Source: Sipunculus nudus (taxonomy: Eukaryota; Annelida; Sipuncula; Golfingiida; Sipunculidae). From it: DNA of 64,000 bases. Location: contig CM049320.1 of the NCBI GenBank assembly GCA_026874595.1, positions 38,812,714-38,876,713 on the forward strand, given 5' to 3'. Shown in pieces: positions 24,399 to 37,239 of the stretch. The notes below the pieces were generated by a model that was not told the origin of the DNA, made no database searches, and saw nothing but the letters and a program-made list of their open reading frames with translations. Every line of letters starts with the position of its first letter. Positions within the stretch are counted from its first letter, which is position 1. The position numbers and the translations under genes are program-made.

Positions 24399-25031
24399 TA
24401 TGTCCATCATTATATGAAGTGTTTCATATGCTCACATGGTCTAACCAGAACACACAACTAACCATTATTCATTATAATAATATATCAGTAATTTGCCACT
24501 GATCCTATAGGCATGGATAACTTCTAAAGATGCAAATGAGGATATACAATATAAACATCAATTCACAAGTGTATATATGGCACTTTATACATAAAGGCTT
24601 TATTTTCCTGATACTTCCACTTTGGCAAATATCATGAATTTGAAGCCATCGTGCACAAAAGGCCAACCCCAGTATATCAAGCAGCCACATATGGTATAAG
24701 GCTGTTACAGTACTGGCTGGTCTAATGATATATGTCACAGTCACTTAGCACACCCAAGGCTGCAAATGTCACACTATAACATACATATCCTGTGTAGTAT
24801 GTACAGACTATTTTGTCATGTGCAGCTGCTCATTAGCCAATCAGAAAAGCAACCTAAACCCACTGATGTCAACAATTACACAATTGTATCTCTGATTTGG
24901 AATGGCAGTCTCTGAGTGCAGGAGATAGTCTCAGGGTCATTCTCGGAGTTGGATCTTCTGCTGCACAGCTCAATTACGGAGGTTTAGGAAGGTCCTCTAC
25001 AGTTTCTGGTGGTTGCTTTCTGCACTTTTCA
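24399..25031. other. Unassigned stretch
   Basis: No feature recognised. Confidence 0.45.
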
Positions 25032-25190
25032 TTACTGGTCCAGTACACAAACTGACCATTTAAATGCATTGACCATGAGTTCACTAGAGCCTTTATGGCT
25101 CCGTGACATAATTAGCTTGAGTCGCAGTCCAAGGATCACAATGATGACCCAGGTACCAGCTGTTCTTGTTACCATAAAGACAACAATAAA
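25032..25190 (-). CDS. Candidate terminal exon with a hydrophobic segment (speculative)
   Basis: On the - strand the sequence GTGCTGTGCAG|TTTATTGTTG resembles an acceptor. It is followed by 52 open codons and a TAA at 25034-25032. The peptide begins with a hydrophobic stretch (F-I-V-V-F-M-V-T, then W-V-I-I-V-I-L-G-L) that could be one membrane segment, followed by a basic, Ser-rich tail (M-S-R-S-H-K-G-S-S). The polypyrimidine tract is weak and an in-frame stop lies six codons upstream of the proposed exon, so the call depends on splicing. No family is recognised and no partner exon was found. Chance is a serious alternative. Confidence 0.15.
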   Translation of the reverse strand, partial: FIVVFMVTRTAGTWVIIVILGLRLKLIMSRSHKGSSELMVNAFKWSVCVLDQ

Positions 25191-26022
25191 CTGCACAGCA
25201 CTGTTTTATGCCTGATAGTATTCAACCAGTCTATGCTTACACACATACAAACAAACATGAATACCATGTCACACACTATATTATATGTCTATTAAATTCA
25301 CAATTTCAAATATAATACAAACACAAAAGAACTGAAAATCAGACTCGCAGCACAAAAAATTGAAAGTATATTTAATAGAAACAAATTTTTCTCATCAACT
25401 GTGCTAAATTACTAAACCTTGAGAAATAAAATTTTCATGAAAATTTTGGGTTAGAATTCAATAAAACACAACAAAAATATTTGTTGAACTTGAAGAATTT
25501 TTAAACATATAAAAATCTGATGGATCACAGTGACCTAGCTCTAATGAAAACTTGTCATAGATATACCTGTTGATGCTATGAATATGACCATAACAAACAA
25601 TAAATTCTAAGTACTTTAATACCATGGAATAAATAAGTACACATCATTAAATCTGAAGGCCTCTTTTCTGGCCTACAAATCTTATTTAAACAAGGAAGGC
25701 ATAACTCCACAGTATTTGTCCTTGACGGGCTGATTCCCGAGAAAAACAAACACACGGTTATGTCTTATTTTCCACAACCTCAAAATCAATGCTGTAACAC
25801 AAATTCAAGGTCATTTATCTATCCATGTCAGTTATACCACACTAGGACCACTTTTTTTACTTGGGTCTTATTGGAAATCTCGGTCGTTCACCCAGTAAGC
25901 TAATATTTACTTTACACTTGCCCTTCTGTAGATGGTGCCTGTACTTGGTACTGTAATGTCATTGCACCACACAACATTCAGGTTCAAATTCATTGAAGAA
26001 AAGAAATTCAGAGGAGCTCTGT
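25191..26022. other. AT-rich stretch, no features
   Basis: Nothing recognised before the ATT microsatellite. Confidence 0.45.
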
Positions 26023-26051
26023 TTATTATTATTATTATATATTATTATTAT
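26023..26051. repeat. (ATT)n microsatellite
   Basis: A trinucleotide run interrupted once by ATAT. Confidence 0.9.
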
Positions 26052-26409
26052 CCAAATTTCTTTCAGAATATGATTTTTGTTTGGATAAACAAACGTTCAG
26101 ATAAACATTCAAGCATAAAATACCTTCATAGTATCATCAACCGGTCATTGACTAGTACTGTTAATTGTCCTAATATTGCTAGACTTTATATTTCATATTA
26201 GGGTTGGGAATGGAATACTGAAAATGTGTACTGAAATACTTCATCACAGAAACTCAAACAGCCAGTCATTTTATTATTTTTCTCACTTTACTCAAATTTC
26301 CTGGAACCTCATACTAAATGACAGGATTCAATCATTCTTATAATGAAGGATATGTGGTTGTAGCAGTACAACCCTGGCCATTAAAATGTTTTCAGTTTCA
26401 AACTCGGAA

Positions 26410-26930
26410 CCATTCTGCCAAAGAACTGTGGTTGGTATTTTGTTTGTGAGGGTTTCAATTTTGCGATATTTTCAAATCGTAAATTACCGCAAAAATAAAA
26501 TCATGAAAATGACATTCCATCACAATTTTATTATTGCCTCTTCATATATGTTATTCTTCCCTTTATTGTCTAAAATCAAAAGGCATAAAAATTGATATTA
26601 AGAATTTATACAGATCTTTCATTTAATCCATAAATGATATATAAATATTATGAATAATATCAGTATTTAATAACTATAAGTGTATTATTTTTCAATTATC
26701 TATTGTTCAATTTTACCCTTGGGTCCTTGTTGAATTGTTAAGTTTTATGGGCACCTGATAAATAATTTGTTAATATAGTAGGCCTATATATATGTACTTT
26801 GCATTGGTTAATCTTTAGTAAAATAAAGCCCTTGCAAAACAATGAAAACATGAAAATGGCACAAATTTATTAACGCGAATATGAAGCCAACCACAGTATG
26901 CTGTTATTCAACCAGACAAGTAAAACACTT
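26410..26930. repeat. Dispersed repeat family A, copy 3 (degenerate)
   Basis: It includes GTGAGGGTTTCAATTTTGCG, a complementary-looking segment CGTAAATTACCGCAAAAATA, and later AAAATAAAGCCCTTGC and AATATGAAGCCAACCACAG. The paired 'TTTTGCG'/'CGCAAAA' phrases suggest an inverted-repeat element now eroded. Boundaries are approximate. Confidence 0.5.
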
Positions 26931-29035
26931 TTATCTGTTAATCCCAATAAATTAACAGATCTACAACTAAATTTATGTTGAGACAATTAAATGGTCATCA
27001 TTGTGGTTCTAAATCTTCATATATAAACATATTTTGGTGTAAAGGTGTTCATATAACAGGGGTTCCATTGTATGCATTATTAAACAAAGTAGAGCCTTGA
27101 AAATCAGAGCTGTAATGTACACGACCAATAATTTTTGATATTGATAAACGATATTGAAAAGTTACCCACTTAAAAACAAATTGTCCTTATTTTCAATTCA
27201 GATAAAAGTTAAATTTCAGGTGATCAGTGGTTAGATAAATGAGGGTCTGTGAATAATCATAAGGCTAAGCTTCCACCATGAATTATCATACATCATATCT
27301 GTGATCTAGAAATGAAATTGTTTCCGGAATCTGTCATGCCAGGAAAATAAAGAAAACTAAAATTTGTTGAAGATTTTTCAATGATTAGGAAAGCTTCCCG
27401 TCATAAATACTGCTAAAGATCTTTTTAAAAGCACAATTGTCTGTCTGTGTGAGTACAACATCCTTAGCACAGTTACATGATTGCTCCCTTTGCCACCAGG
27501 TGGCCTATTGCAGTAAGTGAAATGTTGGTGACAAAAGGGTTAATGGCTACCTTTTTACCAGATAGTTCGTTCAGTAAAACAGCCAACTATGATGTTTTTC
27601 ATTCTGTTAGCAAGTGTGTAACTACCTTTACCATTCCACTATGGTAGTTCATGAATCTGAAAGACTATTATTTAGTAATGGAATCTCCTCTGAGCAATTA
27701 AATTTTGGTGTGGATAAGTCATCAATAATTAAAGGTCAAGTATACATAGTTATCAGGGATAAAAAAATAAGGGTTTTTCATTTAACTGAAATAAGATATC
27801 TACTAAAATTCCATCATTAACAAAATATAAATTTAAGAAGTTAGTTTAAAGAAATTTCATGATAAATTGGAAGTATGCAGCAAAGCAAAACTTTTGGTAC
27901 TACATGGACAATGACCATTATAACTTACTATTCTCCAATTGAAATATTTCATTTAACAAAAATGTACTTTTATTTTAGCTAAGCTAAGTGCATTTGAAAT
28001 AACTAATAACTCAAAGCATTATGTACTGCATATGACCTGTTTTACTCCGTGCTCAAAGAACTATATGTGTGAGCTTATATAACAAACATTTCACTGATAT
28101 TTTAATAATAAACAAACTAATACAAAACCTACTGAAAAAACTGGCTCTTTACTAAGAAATATTTATAAAAAATCTCTGAATAACAAACCAATCACAGTGA
28201 GGGAACAACTTAATGCAGGATGTATCTTCTGATGACACAGTTCTTTCATTCATGCTCAGATCAGGTCAAGGTCCGATCATGTTTTTGTTTTTAATCTGCA
28301 ATTACATGCAGCGAGATGTCCACTTCAAACTGATGGCTAAAAATGCAGCTAATCCTGATGGTATCTTTCCGGTGTGAGAAAGTCGGCCATAAAAGAAGAG
28401 GGAAAAAGTGTCAACACACCATGTATCTTCATTATTCATTGGCTTCCCATGCAAGCTAATGGTTCACTTGAGTATCCAGTATATCCATGTACAAACAGAG
28501 GTCCCTGACTCCGGTGTTCCTTGGCTTTCTGATTTTATCTGACCTAGTTAATACGCACCACCTTATAGGGCTTAAATAAAGTGAACTTGACTGCTCTTTC
28601 GATATATCCACTTTTTTTCCTGGTAATGAAGTGTTTAAAAAGAGTCTTTACAATCAATGCTGTAAACAAATCATTAACATCATCAAACCTATTTTTCATG
28701 ACCTTGTAAATTATCAGATAATTTTTTCACATTTCAATATTTTTTATGTATGGTACCAATTTATTTGATTTTCTTCTTGATATTAGATACTTTTTAGCAC
28801 AAAACATACAGCCACTCTGCTTTTATTGAGTAATTTTACGTCAAGTGTTTTAAGGAAATTTAAAGAAGATTATTACATAGAGTATTTTATAGGGGTGTAA
28901 TAATGCACTGAATAATTGAAGCATTGAATTGTGATCACTCAGTTCAATTATGACTGAATCATACAATTCATTTTAATTATTATTTGATGCATGCACATGC
29001 TTACCTCAGTGAGCTTCCAACTTTGACACAGAACA
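26931..29035. other. AT-rich stretch, no firm features
   Basis: 27046-27073 carries a MITE-like end (TTCATATAACAGGGGTTCCA, then TTGTA), but a matching opposite terminus was not found. Otherwise nothing is recognised. Confidence 0.4.
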
Positions 29036-29285
29036 CTGCCATGCCTAGACTATTTCTTTGTCTGTTAACAACATTACTCAAAAACGGATAAATAAATTTG
29101 GATGAAATTTTCTGGATAGCATGGTAATGATACAAGGATCAATTGGTTAAATTTTGGGGGTCATCAAGATCACCATCAGGATCCATTAATTTTTTTCAAG
29201 GAAAATTGCTGCATTTCTGCCAAAGCCATATGGGGGTAAAGAGCTGCCTTGGCGTAGGTCTGCTCTCCCCGAGTGCTTTTCTAGT
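29036..29285. repeat. Dispersed repeat family B, copy 2
   Basis: Collinear with 17820-18030: TTTGTCTGTTAACAACATTA, TTGGATGAAATTTTC, TTAAATTTTGGGGGTCATC, AATTGCTGCATTTCTG and GGTCTGCTCTCCCCGAGTGC, plus a CTGCCTTGGCGTA phrase before the end. This copy is longer and retains more of the 3' end. Confidence 0.7.
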
Positions 29286-29399
29286 TGTCTTTGTGTTCAA
29301 GATATGGTTTCAATGCTTGCCAGTAGAGAGTTCCACTTGCTTAGAAACAAGAATGGAAATGATAAAGAGAGGGGAAGCTAAATTTTTCCTCTACTTGCT

Positions 29400-29620
29400 A
29401 AAATTTACAATGCTTAGCAAGGACTCCAGTAATCAAAATATTACAATGCTTAGCTTAGACTCTAGTTATCAAAATGCTATAATGCTATAAGCTAAGACTC
29501 CAGTGATCAAAATATTACAATGCTTAACTTAGACTCCAGTAATCAAAATGTTACAATGCTTATAGCTAGGACTCCAGTGATAAAAATGTTACAATGCTTA
29601 GCTTAGACTCAAATTTTCAA
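29400..29620. repeat. 36-38-bp minisatellite (about 6 copies)
   Basis: ACAATGCTTAGC-type motifs occur at 29407, 29443, about 29479, 29517, 29553 and 29591, each followed by a GACTCCAGT.ATCAAAAT segment. Confidence 0.9.
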
Positions 29621-31439
29621 ATAATATGCTAACCTATAAACCCTAAATAAAAAATATATGCAATTACATCACTTTTACAAATTTCAGGTTATTATATCCC
29701 AATAAAAATACAGTAATACCCAAGAGTCTATAATCAATAGAAGTCAACAATTAATTGTCCCTCTCTAATTAAATATATTTAATTTAGGTTCATCCTGCCT
29801 CTGGGTGTTCATTATGATGACTGTATCTAGTTACAAATATCTTTAAAGGGAACTATCCCCATAACTGATGTCTATTAACTGAGGATAATCGCTTGATAAA
29901 AATACGACCAAAAACCACTAATCCCAGTGCTCACAGGATGTTCATTTTGTTTATATACAAGTTTATAACCCCAAAATAATGTTTTAAAAATAATCCAAAC
30001 ATTTTGTGATAAGGACATCAGATGAACTGGTGTTTTGCAAAGGGTGCTTTGCAACTACTGATGGTGACCTTTTCAATTTCTGCACATACGCAATCAACAA
30101 CCTTAGGTACATGCTTTACCTGTTTGCCAACATTGCTGTGTTTACTAACAGCTTGTGGATAAACAAGCTCACGGAGGTGTAATATGGACTTTTCTTAACG
30201 AGTTACCAAGAGTTTATTAATATGCATGTGAAGTAAGCCAGAAATCATACAGCTTCTATAGAAATGGTATGTGAATAACTGACTTAAAAAATTTACTATG
30301 AGGCCAAATCATCATCTTTTAGGCAGACCAGTGGCACCAGTTTTCATAGATGTAACGTGAAAAGCACTCTAACACCCTAAAACAAAATTACAACCTGTAC
30401 AGGAAAATTTTTTCCCCAGCTCAGCTGTGACACTAATTCTTTTGAACTAAGACTAATTGTCCTGCTTACTAGCCGTGAATTGCATTTTTTTTGGTGAGTA
30501 TGCATTTGCATATTTTTGCAATCAACAGATTTGTAAGTACAGTTAATAGAAGCTGACCCCCCTACTGTGATTCATTAGGGAACATAGATCAAAGGAAAAA
30601 ATAACGAACTACGCGAGTTCTCCGACACAGGGGCTGAGACCCCCGACCCAAGTTCATCATTAATATTTAGCCTGCCAGAAAAACTGCCACTCATATATGC
30701 TGTAATTAAACAGTCATCAAGCATGCAATCCATCACCACAGTAACTTCAAAAGAAAAATTCTTGACTTTTTTTTATATGAAAATCAAAGAACACCTTTAC
30801 AAATGGCACATGATGTGTTTGATTCTCTTTTTTTTAGAGTGACTGATAAGGTTTTCAAAAGCAAATAATTATATGCCATAACATAAAAACAGTTGCATAA
30901 TCAATCAGTCGATTCGAAATTCCTCACAGTATGTACATAATTGAACATAATTTCCTAATACTAAATTTGACAGCACTCAATATGGGACACATTATTTTTA
31001 AATTTGCAGTGAAAATAGTTCAGTTCGCTATCAGCTTATTAAACGTGCTGTAAACAGGGCTGGTTTCATTAACCTTCATATATCTATCACAAGTGTTACA
31101 ATTAACATAATGCTAGCATGTAAGGGTTTAAATTTGAAAGTAAACATCACAGGGGCTGAAATTTACCTGCAAATTTCACAATTTGAAGGTGAAAAAAAGA
31201 CAGCATATGTTACAGAGGTTGAAATTCAGGTACAACTTAACAGAAACTGAAATATGGATGAACATATAGCTAGGGATGAATATGTTTGAAATATCATTAG
31301 GATTTGAAAGAAAATTCTTGAAAACTACAAAACTGGTATAAGCCAGGTCTGCTTTATCCTGAATGCGCATCTCCATCGAAAAAGATATAAGAATTGATAT
31401 GAAAAGACCACCCAATTAATTTACAGACTGTGTACAGGC
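29621..31439. other. AT-rich stretch, no features
   Basis: No repeats or exons recognised. Confidence 0.45.
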
Positions 31440-32420
31440 CATCACCAGAATTTCTTATCACCGGTAATTGACAAACCTTGGTATTTCAAGACAGTGTATA
31501 GGAGCCATGTGAGAATTTCCAAGACATAAATGAGCCACCCATAGAAATTCTAAGATTGACAACCAGTAGAATTCTTGTGATATATATGGACAACCAGTAG
31601 AATTCTTGTGATATATATGGACCCCCAGTAGAATTTTTGTGATATATATGGACCACCAGTAGAATTCTTGTGATATATATGGACCACCAGTAGAATTCCT
31701 ATGATATATATGGACCACCAGTAGAATTCTTATGATATATATGAACCACCAGTAGAATTCTTATGATATATATGGACCACCAGTAGAATTCATATGATAT
31801 ATATGGACCGCCAGAAGGATTCCTATAATAAATATGGACCACCAGTAGAATTCATATGATATATATGGACCACCAGTAGAATTCTTATGATATATATGGA
31901 CCACCAGTAGGATTCCTATGATATATATATGGACCACCAGTAGAATTCTTATGATATATATGGACCACCAGTAGGATTCCTATGATATATATATGGACCA
32001 CCTGCACCATTTCTAGGATACATGTGGGCAACTTATAAAATATATTTATGCATGGATAACCAGTTAAATTTCTAGGATATGTATGGACCTATATGTAAGG
32101 GGCACAGCAAAATTTCTAGGATATGTATGGACCTACAGTAGGATTTCTAAGAAATGTATCAACCACCAGTAGAATTTCTAGGATTCGTATATGGACCACC
32201 TGTAGGGTTTCTAGGATATGCATGGACCAAAAATAGAATTTCTAGAAAATGTCTATGTATGACCGCCAGTAAAATTTCTTGAACATGTAGGGACCACAAG
32301 TACCATGTCTAGGATTTGTATGGGCCCCCTGTAGAAATTCTAATAAATGTATGGACCCACCAGTAGAATTTCCAGAATATGTATGGACAAAAAAGAGAAT
32401 TTCTAGAACATATAACCAGA
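31440..32420. repeat. 31-bp minisatellite (about 30 copies)
   Basis: Units of the form CCAGTAGAATTCTTGTGAT + ATATATGGACCA recur every 31 bp (for example 31563 and 31594). The centre (31560-31990) is homogeneous. The right part (32000-32420) drifts to AATTTCTAGGATATGTATGG versions. The array has no stops in some - strand frames (H-I-Y-H-R-N-S-T-G-G type peptides), because 31 is not a multiple of three and the unit lacks stops in those phases. There is no sign of a gene. Confidence 0.95.
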
Positions 32421-32463
32421 CCACTAAACATCTGTTCTTTCTCTAATCTGAGATAATTTCTGT

Positions 32464-32769
32464 ATGCTGGTTCTACCTGATCAGTTTTCCTTTATGCAAG
32501 ATGCGAGTATTCTGTTTCATAAACCTACAGCGGATGTCCACGCCTTAAGCAGATCAACAAGTGACACCTCACTTGAGGGCATTACTTTCTTGCATTACGC
32601 TACAATGAATGAACTAGATGGACGTCAAAAGATCAATAGATCAGGAAAACATCTACAGCGTGACATCCCTGAATGCCATGCCATTCTAGAAGTGATGCTT
32701 ACCGAGGTGCTGTCCTTTAACAAGGAGAGTTGGGTGGTGGGATCAACTGTGAGCCCTGACAGAGGTTAA
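32464..32769 (+). other. Unassigned 101-codon open frame
   Basis: A non-repetitive ATG-to-TAA frame follows the 31-bp array. Composition is balanced (for example S-R-S-T-S-D-T-S-L-E-G and H-L-Q-R-D-I-P-E-C-H) and GC content is above the local average. I recognise no domain, signal peptide or splice signal that would anchor it. It may be chance or a decayed gene fragment. Confidence 0.15.
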
Positions 32770-33479
32770 TTTGACCTTTACATGGGAGAAGATTTAGCTC
32801 TCTCACTTTAAGCTGCCTCGCATCAGCAGAATCATTATTCTTCCACAGTAACGTGTTCTTTCTTGCACCCAATTTAGTCTTGCAATTTTACTTCATGATG
32901 TGGCAAAAAATACAGATTTTGTTAAAGATCCCTTTATGCAAATTTGAAAAGAAAGCCTCCCCATGACTATTTAAAATCGCTAGTTTTAAACAGTCTACAA
33001 ACAAACCATTTCGTTTATTGGATCTGAGTATGTATACTTATTGGCTACATATAAGTAATACAAAGACTTACTCCTTTCATCCAGATAAAGTACAAGCATA
33101 ATAAGTCTAGTGGTTTAAGGCTTAAAATTTCTGAGCAGAAAATCCCTCGTTCCTTCCCATCATTCCAAGGCAAAAATTGTAAAATCCTGATAGAACTTCA
33201 AAGGTTTTATATGACATCTCAATTATTTGTCCCTCTGTTGATATAAGACCTGATGCTTCATAAGATATCACAAATTAATTATTACTAGGTGATGTTTGAT
33301 AATTGATGCCTATGTTATGATGATGGATTTAACTTTAATAAACAGTGGCAACTCTAATTATGTCTCCATCTCAAAATATAAACAGAAAACAGCAAGCCAG
33401 TGATGAGTTTAAAATATTCAAACCTATGTACTAATCACACCGATAACAATTTTGCTGAGTGTGCACATGAGGCACTAAG
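32770..33479. other. Unassigned stretch
   Basis: No features recognised. Confidence 0.45.
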
Positions 33480-33508
33480 GTTACCATGGAAACTGTTTCC
33501 CTGGTTAC
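33480..33508. promoter_or_regulatory. X-box (RFX) motif and adjacent partial copy
   Basis: GTTACCATGGAAAC at 33480-33493 fits the X-box consensus GTHNCCATRGNAAC at every defined position. One base later GTTTCCCTGGTTAC (33495-33508) is a second, weaker inverted-repeat site. RFX-family factors bind this motif. It lies about 150-500 bp from the promoter-like block at 33654-34160, on the intron side if that exon model is right. Confidence 0.4.
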
Positions 33509-33653
33509 CCTGCCCTTCCCCATCAACTAATGATGTTACACGTCTATCCTCCTGTCACTCAGCATTCATGAAGAAGTGCAGAACTGGGTCTGGAAGGCAT
33601 GAAAAAGTGTAAACATACACAGAGAACGAGAGAAAAAGTGAAGGAGGGCTTAC

Positions 33654-33987
33654 CTGCTGGCCTCCACCACGCAATCTTTTTCCCCACGGTGTCAGTCAGT
33701 TCGATACCACCTGACTAGTTATCATTGACAAATATGATAAAAAGCACGAAGGAGCAAGCAGCCGTCAATCGTCCGTTTTTCCAATTATATAAATAAAGGA
33801 AGCTTTAAGCTACACTGCTATCGATGGACAACTTTACCAACGAACTTCTTGATGCAAAGTTTGGTTTCTCCGTCACTGGTTAATTTGTCCCAGTGCCAGC
33901 ATCTACAGTGATTGCCTCATCAAGGATAGTTCACTCAAATGGTCCTAAAGGCTGTTACCACAAGCAAGACTGGTATAGTAGTAGTTG
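33654..33987 (-). other. Candidate non-coding first exon (- strand)
   Basis: Read on the - strand, a TATA-like TATAAAG (34017-34011) is followed some 30 bp later by a plausible start site near 33987 and, at 33654, by GGCCAGCAG|GTAAGCC, a full-consensus splice donor. ATGs in the interval are followed within a few codons by stops, so it would be 5' untranslated. Local GC and CpG content are higher than in neighbouring DNA. An inverted CCAAT box and an AP-1-like site lie just upstream. The coding exons would lie to the left or outside the window, and none was identified. Confidence 0.35.
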
Positions 33988-34010
33988 TAGGTGACAGTTG
34001 TGCACGTGGT

Positions 34011-34160
34011 CTTTATACACAAGGCTACAGCCAGGCCAATCCATCAAGAACATTTCACACTCCACACTTAACTGTCCAGAGTCAGTTGTAAAAAAAACCC
34101 CATTCACACATGTCATGTGACCCCGTCTTTTTAAATGCAGCCAATAGCACTTTGGCTGAG
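34011..34160 (-). promoter_or_regulatory. Candidate promoter with TATA, CCAAT and AP-1 motifs
   Basis: On the - strand the block contains, from distal to proximal, TGACTCA (as GCTGAGTCAGC on +, about 34150-34160), CTATTGGCTG (inverted CCAAT; AGCCAATAG on +, near 34140), GTCACATGAC-like sequence (GTCATGTGAC on +, 34113-34122) and TATAAAG at 34017-34011. Order and spacing to the donor-bounded exon are those of a metazoan promoter. All calls are motif matches. Confidence 0.35.
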
Positions 34161-35309
34161 TCAGCTAATGACGACATTGCTATTTCTGCAGCATGTGCCC
34201 CCTTCCTTCCTTAAGTATTCAGTACCAGAAGAAAACGTGTAGTTATCCCTGGCAGGAAGTCAAGCCAAATTCACCGTCCCTTAAACACAGGCAGGACGTG
34301 TAAGGGGAGATAAAACACAGGGGACTGGGGGGAGGACTAATACACAAGCATGAAAAGTAATAACGCCTCTTAACCTTAACAAGATCAGACCCTTAAGTTA
34401 CGCTGTCACCCGAGGTGTAGGTACACAACACAACGCTCAACTAGATACCTCGTAAAAAATTTTTTTTTTTTTAACCAGACACAAGGCAACCCTGACCCAA
34501 GACCATAGAGAATATGTAACAGTTGATACAGATGGGGGAAAAAACACAATTCCTCAAGGCCTGCACTACGCTCCCATTAGAGACCAAAATTTGGGCAGCG
34601 GGCTATCAGCATGGCTTGGCACATGGCCAACCCGTTAATCTTGCAGCCGCCTTGGGGGCATTGACTCTGAATACACAACACACATCATGGCATTCCCGTT
34701 CCCTTTTTTGCGTCTCACTCTTGCTAATAAACAAAAGTGTTAGGTCCGACCACTGGGGGCCTTTCCCTGAACAATGCAGGTTACAGGAGGCCAGCGTATC
34801 AACACCTTTTCTTGATTATCCCCCTGATGAATGTTTCTTCTGTTCATATGTTTATCTGCCCTTCAATAAAAACCCTCTCTAAGGGTCTGCAAATGGTCCA
34901 CTGAAGCACAATCAAAACCTGTTCAAATCATTTTTAATCATCAGAGGGAATAAAAAAAAGAAAACCATGTTGCTCCAGGTTGAAACAGTTACAGAGGTGG
35001 ATACTTCAAAACGTATTTCTTCCCTTTTGGATCTGATGGAAAAAGTTTTTATAAACATATGTTGATCAGTTTATATGGTCAATGTATTTTCAATGTATCT
35101 TTGCTGCATGTGCAAATTTCTGGTCACTAAGAATGTGACATCCTCAAATTAAATTGCATATTTCAAATAAATATAATTTCTTAAATAATACAAAAATTTA
35201 ATTTCAAAATGTATCTGAATACCATCTTTATTGATACAAACCTATAATTAACTATATTCAATTTAATATTAAATGAATCTAGCATAAATTTTATCATAAC
35301 TGTTGGCTC
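34161..35309. other. Unassigned stretch, moderately GC-rich at left
   Basis: A 119-codon + frame (34523-34882) is open but unrecognised. An A/T homopolymer junction lies near 34453. No repeats seen. Confidence 0.4.
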
Positions 35310-35645
35310 TATCTCAAGCACAAATCTATATGGTTAAATCTATACACTTGCAGTGACAAAGCCCAAATCTATGGTTAAATGTACATATTTTCAGTGATGC
35401 AAGCCCAAATCTATATGGTTAAATGTATATACTTGCAGTGATGCAAGCCAAAATCTAAGATTATATCTATACACTGGCAGTGATGCAAGCTCAAATCTAT
35501 GGTTAAATCTATACACTTGCAGAAATACAAGCCCAAATCTATGGTTAAATCTATATACTTGCAATGATGCAAGCCCAAATTTATATGGTAAAATGTATAC
35601 ACTTGCAAGTGACACAAGCCCAAATCTATGGTTAAACTTATATAG
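35310..35645. repeat. 42-bp minisatellite (about 8 copies)
   Basis: AAGCCCAAATCTATGGTTAA recurs at 35359, 35401, 35445, 35487, 35529, 35571 and 35616, with mostly 42-bp spacing. Because 42 is a multiple of three, the - strand reads as a 14-residue repeat (Q-V-Y-R-F-N-H-R-F-G-L-A-S-L). No codon-level conservation or gene context supports a protein. Confidence 0.9.
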
Positions 35646-37239
35646 AGTGGACCTCCCAATGGCAGACACTTGCACGTACTGGGTTTAAGTGCATAATAAC
35701 AAGTTGCTGTGAGTTCAAAATCTACTTTTCATTGCATTTTGTTAAGTGACTCTAATTGAGAGGTGGCCACAGGGAGAGGTATGTTGTATTTTTAATTCAT
35801 TGCAAAAATTTCTGAAAACATGATATATCTTCAATTATATAAACCCAAAGTTTCTTGGCAACTCAACAGATTAAAGAAAACAGGCACAGAGGTTTAACAT
35901 TTTGTACTGAAAAAAAAATTGAAAATTAAATTTTAAGTTAGACAGTCCTGGAACAAACCAGTCATAACCTAATGACAGAAAAATTAATTTTTTTAGGTTT
36001 TTTAGAAATTTTATTATCTTCTCCTTAATTAAGCAACAGCAGAAGTGATTCTGTGGGCCTCAGCTCCAAAAATTCGCTATCCCATAATTAAAAAAAAAAG
36101 CCAGCTGATAAATAAACAGGATGCCATTTACATTACACCCTAGCCAGGTGCGATTTTTGCACTGATTAAAACATAAAAATACGGCACATTTTAAAACCAT
36201 ACAGGAAATAAATGCAACCAAAAGTACCGTACCACCGGATGCTCCTACATAATGACGAGGTGACTGATTGAACCAAACAGGAAAACAAAGGAGCAACAAA
36301 TGCCACTGTATGCACAACGTGAAAATGTCACTGAATGTCAAAGAGTTAAGGTGGGCAGAACATAGTGAGATATAAATAGTTGCAAATGATATATGTACAC
36401 AGTACTCATGGCAAATATTTAACAGCAAATATGTACCTAGCGAAAGAAAAAACTACATTGGTATGAGGTCTGTATCAATTCCAGTTTGTAAGCAAGGCCT
36501 AATTTGCAAGAGGGATCTTGAATCTGATATCGGTGAAGTCTTTGATAAGGTAACCTAGAATTGGCAAGCATGTCTGTGATACTGTCTACATGAACAAAGG
36601 TCAGTGAACTACAAGCGTTTTTTTTTTAACATCCAGGATATTAAGCTTCTGTATAATTTAAACTATCACATATGTATGAGTAATGTGGTACAGACTTTCA
36701 CCTGACAATGTTTTATTATTGACTATAGGTGCCACAGACAACCATAAAATATTGTCAGTATAATTTTTTTTTTCAATTGTGTGCGATGCAGATGGCCTGG
36801 TGTATTTTGAGGGATACCCTACAATAATGATGATACACATATTTATGTAAAACATTTTGTAATTGCCATTTTTCTGTGTATAAATCAGATAAGAGACAAT
36901 TTTAAGGAGGTGCTTATGTTCAAATATCTCCATGCCCCTAATATACCAGTAAGCAGTACAGGATTTCTGATGAAATCTGAAAAAAAAGCTGGACAGGTTT
37001 CTACTATAATATATTGACATCTTTATAGCTCTTTAATTTTATTGATTTCCCGATCTTGCGTCTACTCTCATCTGCCACATAAGAACATCTTTAGTCCTGT
37101 ACCTGCAATTGAACATCTGAAAGTTTGTGTTATCTTTCACCAAGTCCTCTTATAAAACCTGTGTGTGATTATTAACAGTGGTAGGAACCGGTTGTATAAC
37201 TAGAATGGCTTTGTTTTGCAGAAACGGAAAGATGTCTCT
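35646..37239. other. AT-rich stretch, no features
   Basis: Two ~120-codon - strand frames (36428-36060 and 37020-36658) have no recognisable domain. No repeats recognised. Confidence 0.45.

Noticed and set aside
35391-35675. 14-residue repeat protein on the - strand
   Set aside because: By-product of the 42-bp array; copies carry non-synonymous-looking random changes and the frame breaks at the array edges.
36060-36428. 122-codon - strand frame
   Set aside because: No recognisable domain; high Cys/Phe/Leu as expected of AT-rich DNA; no exon signals that I could pair.
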